From: Atherinomorus stipes
Lineage: Eukaryota > Chordata > Actinopteri > Atheriniformes > Atherinidae
Direction: 5' to 3'
Length of the DNA stretch: 64,000 nucleotides
Assembly (NCBI GenBank): GCA_023101725.1
Contig: JALJCO010008681.1
Span: forward strand, 187,001-251,000
Shown here: one piece after another, positions 42,239 to 63,849 of the stretch
How the letters are laid out: each line of letters starts with the position of its first letter
Numbering within the stretch: position 1 is the first letter of the stretch
Translations under genes and position numbers: made by a program
Notes under the pieces: model-generated
What the model was told of the DNA's origin: nothing
The model's input: the letters and a program-made list of their open reading frames with translations, nothing else
Databases searched by the model: none

Positions 42239-45200
42239 ACACGTAAACAAGCCGGTGTTGTGTTTACTTTCGTATATCTGCATGTGAACAAGCCGGTGTA
42301 GTGTTCACTTTCGTATATCTGCATATAAACAAGCCGGTGTTGTGTTTACTTTCGTATATCTGCATGTGAACAAGCCGGTGTTGTGTTCACTTTCGTATAT
42401 CTGCATGTAAACAAGCCGGTGTTGTGTTCACTTTCATATATCTGCATGTAAACAAGCCGGTGTTGTGTTCACTTTCGTATATCTGCATGTGAACAAGCTG
42501 GTGTTGTGTTCACTTTCGTATATCTGCATGTGAACAAGCTGGTGTTGTGTTCACTTTCGTATATCTGCATGTAAACAAGCCGGTGTTGTGTTTACTTTCG
42601 TATATCTGCATGTAAACAAGCCAGTGTTGTGTTCACTTTCGTATATCTGCATGTAAACAAGTCGGTGTAGTGTTTACTTTCGTATATATGCATGTAAACA
42701 AGCCGGTGTTGTGTTTACTTTCGTAAATCTGCATGTAAACAACCGGTGTTGTGTTTACTTTCGTATATCTGCATGTAAACAAGCCGGTGTTGTGTTCACT
42801 TTCGTATATCTGCATGTAAACAAGCCGGTGTTGTGTTTACTTTCGTATATATGCATGTAAACAAGCCGGTGTTGTGTTTACTTTCGTATATCTGCATGTA
42901 AACAAGCCGGTGTTGTGTTTACTTTCGTAAATCTGCATGTAAACAACCGGTGTTGTGTTTACTTTCGTATATCTGCATGTAAACAAGCCGGTGTTGTGCT
43001 TACTTTCGTATATCTGCATGTAAACAAGCCGGTGTTGTGTTTACTTTCGAATATGCATGCAAACAAGCCGGTGTTGTGTTCACTTTCGTATATCTGCATG
43101 TGAACAAGCCGGTGTAGTGTTTACTTTCGTATATCTGCATGCAAACAAGCCGGTGTTGTGTTCACTTTCGTATATCTGCATGTGAACAAGCCGGTGTTGT
43201 GTTCACTTTCGTATATCTGCATGTAAACAAGCCGGTGTTGTGTTTACTTTCGTATATATGCATGTAAACAAGCCGGTGTTGTGTTTACTTTCGTATATCT
43301 GCATGTAAACGAGCCAGTGTTGTGTTCACTTTCGAATATGCATGTAAACAACCGGTGTTGTGTTTACTTTCGTATATCTGCATGTAAACAAGCTGGTGTT
43401 GTGTTCACTTTCGAATATGCATGTAAACGAGCCGGTGTTGTGTTCACTTTCGTATATCTGCATGTAAACAAGCCGGTGTTGTGTTTACTTTCGTATATCT
43501 GCATGTGAACAAGCCGGTGTAGTGTTCACTTTCGTATATCTGCATGTAAACAAGCCGGTGTTGTGTTTACTTTCGTATATCTGCATGTGAACAAGCCGGT
43601 GTTGTGTTCACTTTCGTATATCTGCATGTGAACAAGCTGGTGTTGTGTTCACTTTTGTATATCTGCATGTGAACAAGCTGGTGTTGTGTTCACTTTCGTA
43701 TATCTGCATGTAAACAAGCCGGTGTTGTGTTTACTTTCGTATATCTGCATGTAAACAAGCCGGTGTTGTGTTCACTTTCGTATATCTGCATGTAAACAAG
43801 TCGGTGTAGTGTTTACTTTCGTATATATGCATGTAAACAAGCCGGTGTTGTGTTTACTTTCGTAAATCTGCATGTAAACAACCGGTGTTGTGTTTACTTT
43901 CGTATATCTGCATGTAAACAAGCCGGTGTTGTGTTCACTTTCGTATATCTGCATGTAAACAAGCCGGTGTTGTGTTTACTTTCGTATATATGCATGTAAA
44001 CAAGCCGGTGTTGTGTTTACTTTCGTATATCTGCATGTAAACAAGCCGGTGTTGTGTTTACTTTCGTAAATCTGCATGTAAACAACCGGTGTTGTGTTTA
44101 CTTTCGTATATCTGCATGTAAACAAGCCGGTGTTGTGCTTACTTTCGTATATCTGCATGTAAACAAGCCGGTGTTGTGTTTACTTTCGAATATGCATGCA
44201 AACAAGCCGGTGTTGTGTTCACTTTCGTATATCTGCATGTGAACAAGCCGGTGTAGTGTTTACTTTCGTATATCTGCATGTAAACAAGCCGGTGTTGTGT
44301 TCACTTTCGTATATCTGCATGTAAACAAGTCGGTGTAGTGTTTACTTTCGTATATATGCATGTAAACAAGCCGGTGTTGTGTTTACTTTCGTAAATCTGC
44401 ATGTAAACAACCGGTGTTGTGTTTACTTTCGTATATCTGCATGTAAACGAGCCGGTGTTGTGTTCACTTTCGTATATCTGCATGTAAACAAGCCGGAGTT
44501 GTGTTTACTTTCGTATATATGCATGTAAACAAGCCGGTGTTGTGTTTACTTTCGTATATCTGCATGTAAACAAGCCGGTGTTGTGTTTACTTTCGTAAAT
44601 CTGCATGTAAACAACCGGTGTTGTGTTTACTTTCGTATATCTGCATGTAAACAAGCCGGTGTTGTGCTTACTTTCGTATATCTGCATGTAAACAAGCCGG
44701 TGTTGTGTTTACTTTCGAATATGCATGCAAACAAGCCGGTGTTGTGTTCACTTTCGTATATCTGCATGTGAACAAGCCGGTGTAGTGTTTACTTTCGTAT
44801 ATCTGCATGCAAACAAGCCGGTGTTGTGTTCACTTTCGTATATCTGCATGTGAACAAGCCGGTGTTGTGTTCACTTTCGTATATCTGCATGTAAACAAGC
44901 CGGTGTTGTGTTTACTTTTGTATATATGCATGTAAACAAGCCGGTGTTGTGTTTTCTTTCGTATATCTGCATGTAAACAAGCTGGTGTTGTGTTCACTTT
45001 CGAATATGCATGTAAACGAGCCGGTGTTGTGTTCACTTTCGTATATCTGCATGTAAACAAGCCGGTGTTGTGTTTACTTTCGTATATCTGCATGTAAACA
45101 AGCTGGTGTTGTGTTCACTTTCGAATATGCATGTAAACGAGCCGGTGTAGTGTTCACTTTCGTATATCTGCATGTAAACAAGCCGGTGTTGTGTTTACTT

Positions 45201-46995
45201 TCGTATATCTGCATGTGAACAAGCCGGTGTTGTGTTCACTTTCGTATATCTGCATGTGAACAAGCTGGTGTTGTGTTCACTTTCGTATATCTGCATGTGA
45301 ACAAGCTGGTGTTGTGTTCACTTTCGTATATCTGCATGTAAACAAGCCGGTGTTGTGTTTACTTTCGTATATCTGCATGTAAACAAGCCGGTGTTGTGTT
45401 CACTTTCGTATATCTGCATGTAAACAAGTCGGTGTAGTGTTTACTTTCGTATATATGCATGTAAACAAGCCGGTGTTGTGTTTACTTTCGTAAATCTGCA
45501 TGTAAACAACCGGTGTTGTGTTTACTTTCGTATATCTGCATGTAAACAAGCCGGTGTTGTGTTAACTTTCGTATATATGCATGTAAACAAGCCGGTGTTG
45601 TGTTTACTTTCGTATATCTGCATGCAAACAAGCCGGTGTTGTGTTTACTTTCGTAAATCTGCATGTAAACAACCGGTGTTGTGTTTACTTTCGTATATCT
45701 GCATGTAAACAAGCCGGTGTTGTGCTTACTTTCGTATATCTGCATGTAAACAAGCCGGTGTTGTGTTTACTTTCGAATATGCATGCAAACAAGCCGGTGT
45801 TGTGTTCAATTTCGTATATCTGCATGTGAACAAGCCGGTGTAGTGTTTCCTTTTGTATATCTGCATGCAAACAAGCCGGTGTTGTGTTCACTTTCGTATA
45901 TCTGCATGTGAACAAGCCGGTGTTGTGTTCACTTTCGTATATCTGCATGTAAACAAGCCGGTGTTGTGTTTACTTTTGTATATATGCATGTAAACAAGCC
46001 GGTGTTGTGTTTTCTTTCGTATATCTGCATGTAAACGAGCCGGTGTTGTGTTCACTTTCGAATATGCATGTAAACAACCGGTGTTGTGTTTACTTTCGTA
46101 TATCTGCATGTAAACAAGCTGGTGTTGTGTTCACTTTCGAATATGCATGTAAACGAGCCGGTGTTGTGTTCACTTTCGTATATCTGCATGTAAACAAGCC
46201 GGTGTTGTGTTTACTTTCGTATATCTGCATGTAAACAACCGGTGTTGTGTTTACTTTCGTATATCTGCATGTAAACGAGCCGGTGTTGTGTTCACTTTCG
46301 TATATCTGCATGTAAACAAGCCGGTGTTGTGTTTACTTTCGTATATCTGCATGTAAACAACGGGGTTGTGTTTACTTTCGTATATCTGCATGTAAACGAG
46401 CCGGTGTTGTGTTCACTTTCGTATATCTGCATGTAAACAAGCCGGTGTTGTGTTTACTTTCGTATATCTGCATGTAAACAACCGGTGTTGTGTTTACTTT
46501 CGTATATCTGCATGTAAACGAGCCGGTGTTGTGTTCACTTTCGTATATCTGCATGTAAACAAGCCGGTGTTGTGTTTACTTTCGTATATCTGCATGTAAA
46601 CAACCGGTGTTGTGTTTACTTTCGTATATCTGCATGTAAACAACCGGTGTTGTGTTTACTTTCGTATATCTGCATGTAAACGAGCCGGTGTTGTGTTCAC
46701 TTTCGTATATCTGCATGTAAACAAGCCGGTGTTGTGTTTACTTTCGTATATCTGCATGTAAACAACGGGGTTGTGTTTACTTTCGTATATCTGCATGTAA
46801 ACGAGCCGGTGTTATGTTCACTTTCGTATATCTGCATGTAAACAAGCCGGTGTTGTGTTTACTTTCGTATATCTGCATGTAAACAACCGGTGTTGTGTTC
46901 ACTTTCGTATATCTGCATGTAAACAAGCCTGTGTTGTGTTTACTTTCGTATATCTGCATGTAAACAAGCCGGTGTTGTGTTTACTTTCGTATATC
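42239..46995. repeat. 41-bp tandem array (about 116 units) with forkhead-type motifs
   Basis: Units join TGTAAACAAGCCGGTGTTGT and GTTTACTTTCGTATATCTGCA. GTAAACAA is the reverse complement of TTGTTTAC. Variants include TGTGAACAAG, a short CGAATATGCATG unit and AACAACCGG. Blocks recur at offsets of 1139 and 529 bp. Frames repeat CRYTKVNTTPACLHADIRK and similar. Confidence 0.96.
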
Positions 46996-49900
46996 TTACC
47001 ACCATCATGTGACACAGAAACTACAATCTGATAGGCTACCACCATCATGTGATACGGAAGCTAGAATCTGATAGGCTACCACCATCATGTGATACAGAAG
47101 CTAGAATCTGATAGGCTACCACCATCATGTGATACAGAAGCTAGAATCTGATAGGCTACCACCATCATGTGATACAGAAGCTAGAATCTGATAGGCTACC
47201 ACCATCATGTGACACAAAAGCTAGAATCTGATAGGCTACCACCATCATGTGACACAGAAACTACAATCTGATAGGCTACCACCATCATGTGACACAGAAG
47301 CTAGAATCTGATAGGCTACCACCATCATGTGACACAGAAGCTACAACCTGATAGGCTACCACCATCATGTGATACAGAAGCTAGAATCTGATAGGCTACC
47401 ACCATCATGTGACACAGAAGCTACAATCTGATAGGCTACCACCATCATGTGATACAGAAGCTAGAATCTGATAGGCTACCACCATCATGTGATACAGAAG
47501 CTAGAATCTGATAGGCTACCACCATCATGTGACACAGAAGCTACAATCTGATAGGCTACCACCATCATGTGACACAGAAGCTACAATCTGATAGGCTACC
47601 ACCATCATGTGACACAGAAGCTACAATCTGATAGGCTACCACCATCATGATACAGAAGCTAGAATCTGATAGGCTACCACCATCATGTGATACAGAAGCT
47701 AGAATCTGATAGGCTACCACCATCATGTGATACAGAAGCTAGAATCTGATAGGCTACCACCATCATGTGATACAGACGCTAGAATCTGATAGGCTACAAC
47801 CATCATGTGACACAGAAGCTACAATCTGATAGGCTACCACCATCATGTGATATGGAAGCTAGAATCTGATAGGCTACCACCATCATGTGATACGGAAGCT
47901 AGAATCTGATAGGCTACCACCATCACGTGACACAGAAGTTAGAATCTGATAGGCTACCACCATCATCTGACACAGAAGCTACAATCTGATAGGCTACCAC
48001 CATCTTGTGATACAGAAGCTAGAATCTGATAGGCTACCACCATCATGTGACACAGAAACTACAAATTTGATAGGCTACCACCATCATGTGATACAGAAGC
48101 TAGAATCTGATAAGCTACCACCATTATGTGATACAGAAGCTAGAATCTGATAGGCTACCACCATCATGTGACACAGAAGCTAGAATCTGATAGGCTACCA
48201 CCATCATGTGATACAGAAGCTAGAATCTGATAGGCTACCACCATCATGTGATACAGAAGCTAGAATCTGATAGGCTACCACCATCATGTGATACAGAAGC
48301 TAGAATCTGATAGGCTACCACCATCATGTGACACAAAAGCTAGAATCTGATAGGCTACCATCATCATGTGATACAGAAGCTAGAATCTGATAGGCTACCA
48401 CCATCATGTGATACAGAAGCTAGAATCTGATAGGCTACCACCATCATGTGATACAGACGCTAGAATCTGATAGGCTACCACCATCATGTGACACAGAAGC
48501 TACAATCTGATAGGCTACCACCATCATGTGATACAGAAGCTAGAATCTGATAGGCTGCCACCGTCATGTGATACGGAAGCTAGAATCTGATAGGCTACCA
48601 CCATCACGTGACACAGAAGTTAGAATCTGATAGGCTACCACCATCATCTGACACAGAAGCTACAATCTGATAGGCTACCACCATCTTGTGATACAGAAGG
48701 TAGAATCTGATAGGCTACCACCATCATGTGACACAGAAACTACAATCTGATAGGCTACCACCATCATGTGACACAGAAGCTAGAATCTGATAGGCTACCA
48801 CCATCATGTGACACAGAAGCTACAACCTGATAGGCTACCACCATCATGTGACACAGAAGCTAGAATCTGATAGGCTACCACCATCATGTGACACAGAAGC
48901 TACAATCTGATAGGCTACTGCCATCATGTGATACAGAAGCTAGAATCTGATAGGCTACCACCATCATGTGATACAGAAGCTAGAATCTGATAGGCTACCA
49001 CCATCATGTGACACAGAAGCTACAATCTGATAGGCTACCACCATCATGTGACACAGAAGCTACAATCTGATAGGCTACCACCATCATGTGACACAGAAGC
49101 TACAATCTGATAGGCTACCACCATCATGATACAGAAGCTAGAATCTGATAGGCTACCACCATCATGTGATACAGAAGCTAGAATCTGATAGGCTACCACC
49201 ACCATGTGATACAGAAGCTAGAATCTGATAGGCTACCACCATCATGTGATACAGGAGCTAGAATCTGATAGGCTACCACCATCATGTGACACAGAAACTA
49301 CAATCTGATAGGCTACCACCATCATGTGATACAGAAGCTAGAATCTGATAGGCTACCACCATCATGTGATACAGAAGCTACAACCTGATAGGCTACCACC
49401 ATCATGTGATACAGAAGCTAGAATCTGATAGGCTACCACCATCATGTGATACAGAAGCTAGAATCTGATAGGCTACCACCATCATGTGATACAGATGCTA
49501 GAATCTGATAGGCTACCACCATCATGTGACACAGAAGCTACAATCTGATAGGCTACCACCATCATGTGATACGGAAGCTAGAATCTGATAGGCTACCACC
49601 ATCACGTGACACGGAAGTTAGAATCTGATAGGCTACCACCATCATGTGACACAGAAGCTACAATCTGATAGGCTACCACCATCATGTGATACAGAAGCTA
49701 GAATCTGATAGGCTACCACCATCATGTGATACAGAAGCTAGAATCTGATAGGCTACCACCATCATGTGACACAGAAGCTAGAATCTGATAGGCTACCACC
49801 ATCATGTGATACAGAAGCTAGAATCTGATAGGCTACCACCATCATGTGATACAGAAGCTAGAATCTGATAGGCTACCACCATCATGTGATACAGAAGCTA

Positions 49901-52900
49901 GAATCTGATAGGCTACCACCATCATGTGATACAGACGCTAGAATCTGATAAGCTACAACCATCATGTGACACAGAAGCTACAATCTGATAGGCTACCACC
50001 ATCATGTGATATGGAAGCTAGAATCTGATAGGCTACCACCATCATGTGATACGGAAGCTAGAATCTGATAGGCTACCACCATCACGTGACACAGAAGTTA
50101 GAATCTGATAGGCTACCACCATCATCTGACACAGAAGCTACAATCTGATAGGCTACCACCATCTTGTGATACAGAAGCTAGAATCTGATAGGCTACCACC
50201 ATCATGTGACACAGAAACTACAAATTTGATAGGCTACCACCATCATGTGATACAGAAGCTAGAATCTGATAAGCTACCACCATTATGTGATACAGAAGCT
50301 AGAATCTGATAGGCTACCACCATCATGTGACACAGAAGCTAGAATCTGATAGGCTACCACCATCATGTGATACAGAAGCTAGAATCTGATAGGCTACCAC
50401 CATCATGTGACACAGAAGCTAGAATCTGATAGGCTACCACCATCATGTGATACAGAAGCTAGAATCTGATAGGCTACCACCATCATGTGACACAAAAGCT
50501 AGAATCTGATAGGCTACCATCATCATGTGATACAGAAGCTAGAATCTGATAGGCTACCACCATCATGTGATACAGAAGCTAGAATCTGATAGGCTACCAC
50601 CATCATGTGATACAGACGCTAGAATCTGATAGGCTACCACCATCATGTGACACAGAAGCTACAATCTGATAGGCTACCACCATCATGTGATACAGAAGCT
50701 AGAATCTGATAGGCTGCCACCGTCATGTGATACGGAAGCTAGAATCTGATAGGCTACCACCATCACGTGACACAGAAGTTAGAATCTGATAGGCTACCAC
50801 CATCATCTGACACAGAAGCTACAATCTGATAGGCTACCACCATCTTGTGATACAGAAGGTAGAATCTGATAGGCTACCACCATCATGTGACACAGAAACT
50901 ACAATCTGATAGGCTACCACCATCATGTGACACAGAAGCTAGAATCTGATAGGCTACCACCATCATGTGATACAGAAGCTAGAATCTGATAGGCTACCAC
51001 CATCATGTGATACAGAAGCTAGAATCTGATAGGCTACCACCATCATGTGATACAGAAGCTAGAATCTGATAGGCTACCACCATCATGTGATACAGAAGCT
51101 AGAATCTGATAGGCTACCACCATCATGTGACACAGAAGCTAGAATCTGATAGGCTACCACCGTCATGTGATACAGAAGCTACAATCTGATAGGCTACCAC
51201 CGTCATGTGATACAGAAGCTAGAATCTGATAAGCTACCACCATCATGTGACACAGAAGCTAGAATCTGATAGGCTACCACCATCATGTGATACAGAAGCT
51301 AGAATCTGATAGGCTACCACCATCATGTGATACAGAAGCTAGAATCTGATAGGCTACCACCATCATGTGATACAGAAGCTAGAATCTGATAGGCTACCAC
51401 CATCATGTGATACAGAAGCTAGAATCTGATAGGCTACCACCATCATGTGACACAGAAGCTAGAATCTGATAGGCTACCACCATCATGTGATACAGAAGCT
51501 ACAATCTGATAGGCTACCACCGTCATGTGATACAGAAGCTAGAATCTGATAAGCTACCACCATCATGTGACACAGAAACTAGAATCTGATAGGCTACCAC
51601 CATCATGTGATACAGAAGCTAGAATCTGATAGGCTACCACCATCATGTGATACAGAAGCTAGAATCTGATAGGCTACCACCGTCATGTGATACAGAAGCT
51701 AGAATCTGATAAGCTACCACCATCATGTGACACAGAAACTAGAATCTGATAGGCTACCACCATCATGTGATACAGATGCTAGAATCTGATAGGCTACCAC
51801 CATCATGTGACACAGAAACTAGAATCTGATAGGCTACCACCATCATGTGATACAGAAGCTAGAATCTGATAGGCTACCACCATCATGTGATACAGAAGCT
51901 AGAATCTGATAGGCTACCACCATCATGTGATACAGAAGCTAGAATCTGATAGGCTACCACCATCATGTGATACAGAAGCTAGAATCTGATAGGCTACCAC
52001 CATCATGTTACACAAAAGCTAGAATCTGATAGGCTACCATCATCATGTGATACAGAAGCTAGAATCTGATAGGCTACCACCATCATGTGATACAGAAGCT
52101 AGAATCTGATTGGCTATCACCATGATGTGTTACTGACGCTAGAATCTGATAGGCTACCACCATCATGTGACACAGAAGCTACAATCTGATAGGCTACCAC
52201 CATCATGTGATACAGAAGCTAGAATCTGATAGGCTGCCACCGTCATGTGATACGGAAGCTAGAATCTGATAGGCTACCACCATCACGTGACACAGAAGTT
52301 AGAATCTGATAGGCTACCACCATCATCTGACACAGAAGCTACAATCTGATAGGCTACCACCATCTTGTGATACAGAAGGTAGAATCTGATAGGCTACCAC
52401 CATCATGTGACACAGAAACTACAATCTGATAGGCTACCACCATCATGTGACACAGAAGCTAGAATCTGATAGGCTACCACCATCATGTGACACAGAAGCT
52501 ACAACCTGATAGGCTACCACCATCATGTGACACAGAAGCTACAATCTGATAGGCTACCACCATCATGTGACACAGAAGCTACAATCTGATAGGCTACTGC
52601 CATCATGTGATACAGAAGCTAGAATCTGATAGGCTACCACCATCATGTGATACAGAAGCTAGAATCTGATAGGCTACCACCATCATGTGACACAGAAGCT
52701 ACAATCTGATAGGCTACCACCATCATGTGACACAGAAGCTACAATCTGATAGGCTACCACCATCATGTGACACAGAAGCTACAATCTGATAGGCTACCAC
52801 CATCATGATACAGAAGCTAGAATCTGATAGGCTACCACCATCATGTGATACAGAAGCTAGAATCTGATAGGCTACCACCACCATGTGATACAGAAGCTAG

Positions 52901-54625
52901 AATCTGATAGGCTACCACCATCATGTGATACAGGAGCTAGAATCTGATAGGCTACCACCATCATGTGACACAGAAACTACAATCTGATAGGCTACCACCA
53001 TCATGTGATACAGAAGCTAGAATCTGATAGGCTACCACCATCATGTGATACAGAAGCTACAACCTGATAGGCTACCACCATCATGTGATACAGAAGCTAG
53101 AATCTGATAGGCTACCACCATCATGTGATACAGAAGCTAGAATCTGATAGGCTACCACCATCATGTGATACAGAAGCTAGAATCTGATAGGCTACCACCA
53201 TCATGTGACACAGAAGCTACAATCTGATAGGCTACCACCATCATGTGATACGGAAGCTAGAATCTGATAGGCTACCACCATCACGTGACACAGAAGTTAG
53301 AATCTGATAGGCTACCACCATCATGTGACACAGAAGCTACAATCTGATAGGCTACCACCATCATGTGATACAGAAGCTAGAATCTGATAGGCTACCACCA
53401 TCATGTGATACAGAAGCTAGAATCTGATAGGCTACCACCATCATGTGACACAGAAGCTAGAATCTGATAGGCTACCACCATCATGTGATACAGAAGCTAG
53501 AATCTGATAGGCTACCACCATCATGTGATACAGAAGCTAGAATCTGATAGGCTACCACCATCATGTGATACAGAAGCTAGAATCTGATAGGCTACCACCA
53601 TCATGTGATACAGAAGCTAGAATCTGATAGGCTACCACCATCATGTGACACAGAAGCTAGAATCTGATAGGCTACCACCGTCATGTGATACAGAAGCTAC
53701 AATCTGATAGGCTACCACCGTCATGTGATACAGAAGCTAGAATCTGATAAGCTACCACCATCATGTGACACAGAAGCTAGAATCTGATAGGCTACCACCA
53801 TCATGTGATACAGAAGCTAGAATCTGATAGGCTACCACCATCATGTGATACAGAAGCTAGAATCTGATAGGCTACCACCATCATGTGATACAGAAGCTAG
53901 AATCTGATAGGCTACCACCATCATATGATACAGAAGCTAGAATCTGATAGGCTACCAGCATCATATGAAGCTAGAATCTGATAGGCTACCGCCATCATGT
54001 GATACAGAAGCTAGAATCTAATAGGCTACCACCATCATGTGATACAGAAGCTAGAATCTGATAGGCTACCACCATCATGTGACACAGAAACTAGAATCTG
54101 ATAGGCTACCACCATCATGTGATACAGAAGCTAGAATCTGATAGGCTACCACCATCATGTGATACAGAAGCTAGAATCTGATAGGCTACCACCGTCATGT
54201 GATACAGAAGCTAGAATCTGATAAGCTACCACCATCATGTGACACAGAAACTAGAATCTGATAGGCTACCACCATCATGTGATACAGATGCTAGAATCTG
54301 ATAGGCTACCACCATCATGTGACACAGAAACTAGAATCTGATAGGCTACCACCATCATGTGATACAGAAGCTAGAATCTGATAGGCTACCACCATCATGT
54401 GATACAGAAGCTAGAATCTGATAGGCTACCACCATCATGTGACACAGAAACTAGAATCTGATAGGCTACCACCATCATCTGATACAGAAGCTAGAATCTG
54501 ATAGGCTACCACCATCATGTGATACAGGAGCTAGAATCTGATAGGCTACCACCATCATGTGATACAGAAGCTAGAATCTAATAGGCTTCCACCATCATGT
54601 GATACAGAAGCTACAATTTAATAGA
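46996..54625. repeat. 40-bp tandem array (about 190 units), largest in the window
   Basis: Units join TACCACCATCATGTGATACA and GAAGCTAGAATCTGATAGGC. It starts directly at the end of the 41-bp array with no spacer. Each unit holds an E-box (CATGTG in TCATGTGA) and a GATA site (TGATAG). Marker variants such as ACAAATTTGAT (48061 and 50221, 2160 bp apart) show large block duplications. Confidence 0.97.
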
Positions 54626-55490
54626 CTTTCATCAATTTATTGCCTAAAACTCTCAGAAGTAGAAACTAATGGCATGTTCTGTATCTCTACAGTGGCATCA
54701 TGTTATTTAAAAAAGTATCGATTTCGATATCTTGTCTGGCTGGTATCGAAGTATCGACTCCAAGGTATCGATATGCTCATCCCTACTTCACAGCGTGCAG
54801 ATGCAACATGAGACTCAGCTGTGGTGACCTGTGCAGATCTTCACATCACCTGTTGTTTGGAGTCTGGTGTGTTGCAGCCTGGAAACTCCTGCAGGATGTC
54901 GGCCCTCCAGGACCGGAGTTGCCCACCCCTCCTGTGTCCCACCACTCCTGTGTCCCACCCGTCCTGTGTCCCACCCGTCCGCAGAGTCAGACCCGTTATC
55001 ACCCGTTTACTTCAAGGTGTGGAAATAAACAGTCCCAGCGATTAGTCAGAGATTTTTATTAGTCACAATATTACAAGAAGAAAGGAGCAAACATTTATGT
55101 CATCACCTGACCCTTCACTGACCAGGTCTCAGAGGACAGGACCTGAGGACAGGTCTCAGGGGACAGGAACTGAGGACAGGTCTCAGGGGACAGGAACTGA
55201 GGACAGACCAGCAGCTGATTAATATTCCCTCTGTGGTTAAACAGTAAACTACATTTAAAGGGTGAAGCTAAAAACTGATTCTGTCTTCTTCCACGAGGAC
55301 GTTTCAGGAGTGAACTAGAAGCTACAACACAAGGACATGTTGACTTCAGAAGCAGGTGTTAGACCTGGTCTGGGTCCAGGTCCAGTCGGCATCGTGATCC
55401 GCTCCGTTCCCAGCCATCCCACCGGCTGTGGTTGCAGCTTTTTTCCAAGACAAACTTTGGTTTAAATGAAGCTTTTCTGGCCGCAGCCGA
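54626..55490. other. spacer between the 40-bp array and the fasn 3' region
   Basis: 54710-54790 is a weak copy of the TATCGATATC-type dispersed element ending CTCATCCCTA. A short run of GTCTCAGGGGACAGGAACTG units lies at 55120-55205. No gene seen on the plus strand; the minus strand is the likely fasn 3' UTR from 56499 down to about 55040. Confidence 0.4.
55055..55060 (-). terminator. polyadenylation signal on minus strand, candidate fasn 3' end
   Basis: TTTATT on the plus strand reads AATAAA on the minus strand, 1.44 kb past the fasn stop. A 3' UTR of that size is plausible but unproven. Confidence 0.4.
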
Positions 55491-55494
55491 CGCA

Positions 55495-56195
55495 GATCTC
55501 AGCCGAACAAACAGCGACGGAGGAAACGCAGCCGAACAAACGCGCAGCCGAACAAACGGCTGCGAGACAGAAACGCAGCCGAACAAACGGCGACGGAGGA
55601 AACGCAGCCGAACGAACAGCGACGGAGGAAACGCAGCCGAAAAAACGGCTGCGAGACAGAAACGCAGCCGAACGAACAGCGACGGAGGAAACGCAGCCGA
55701 ACGAACAGCGACGGAGGAAACGCAGCCGAAAAAACGGCTGCGAGACAGAAACGCAGCCGAACGAACAGCGACGGAGGAAACGCAGCCGAACAAACGGCTG
55801 CGAGACAGAAACGCAGCCGAACGAACAGCGACGGAGGAAACGCAGCCGAACGAACAGCGACGGAGGAAACGCAGCCGAACGAACAGCGACGGAGGAAACG
55901 CAGCCGAACAAACGGCTGCGAGACAGAAACGCAGCCGAACAAACGGCGACGGAGGAAACGCAGCCGAACAAACAGCGACGGAGGAAACGCAGCCGATCGA
56001 ACAGCGACGGAGGAAACGCAGCCGATCGAACAGCGACGGAGGAAACGCAGCCGAAAGAACAACGATGGAGGAAACGCAGCCGAACAAACGGCGACGGAGG
56101 AAACGCAGCCGAACAAACGGCGACGGAGGAAACGCAGCCGAACGAACGGCGACGGAGGAAACGCAGCCGAACGAACGGCTGCGCGACAGAAACGT
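55495..56195. repeat. 29/31-bp alternating array, probably in the fasn 3' UTR
   Basis: Two unit types share AAACGCAGCCGAAC: a 29-bp type with AGCGACGGAGG and a 31-bp type with GGCTGCGAGACAG. Frames on both strands (TATEETQPN; SSVAVRSAAF) are spurious. Confidence 0.93.
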
Positions 56196-56499
56196 GCCGG
56201 TGAGCCTGACTCGCACAGCTCTGCTTCATCTGCTTGGATTTCTCCGAATACGAGTCAGAATCTTCTCATTAACGAGGGCCGAACATTCAGAAGGTTTTCT
56301 ACAGAGGTTCTACGTGGGGCCGTTTCCATGGAAACGTTATGGGTTAAAGGGCCGGGCGTGTTTCACATGTCAGAGTTGAAGGTTGTTGGATGAGTTCGGG
56401 GAAGTCTGCTCGGCGTCTGTTCGGGACCAATCAGAGGAAAAGAGGATCTAAACATCCGGAACTCGGCGGGAACGTGGTGGAGCGGGTGGATGGGCGAGG

Positions 56500-63690
<7,191 letters not shown>

Positions 63691-63848
63691 CGGACGGACG
63701 GAACAGACAGGTCCAGATCCGGTCCGGACAGGACAGACCGGTCCAGATCCGGTCCGGACAGAACAGACCGGTCCAGATCCGGTCTGCATAAAACAATCCG
63801 GTCCAGATCCGGTCCTTACGGGACAGACCGGCCCAGATCCGGTCCGCA
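63691..63848. repeat. 30-bp tandem array, about 5 units
   Basis: Units join CAGACCGGTCCAGATCCGGT and CCGGACAGAA. It abuts the 55-bp array and runs into the next dispersed repeat. Confidence 0.9.
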
Positions 63849-63849
63849 C

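Noticed and set aside
55432..56379. 315-codon plus-strand frame and 285-codon minus-strand frame
   Set aside because: 29/31-bp array; all frames on both strands are open and repetitive.
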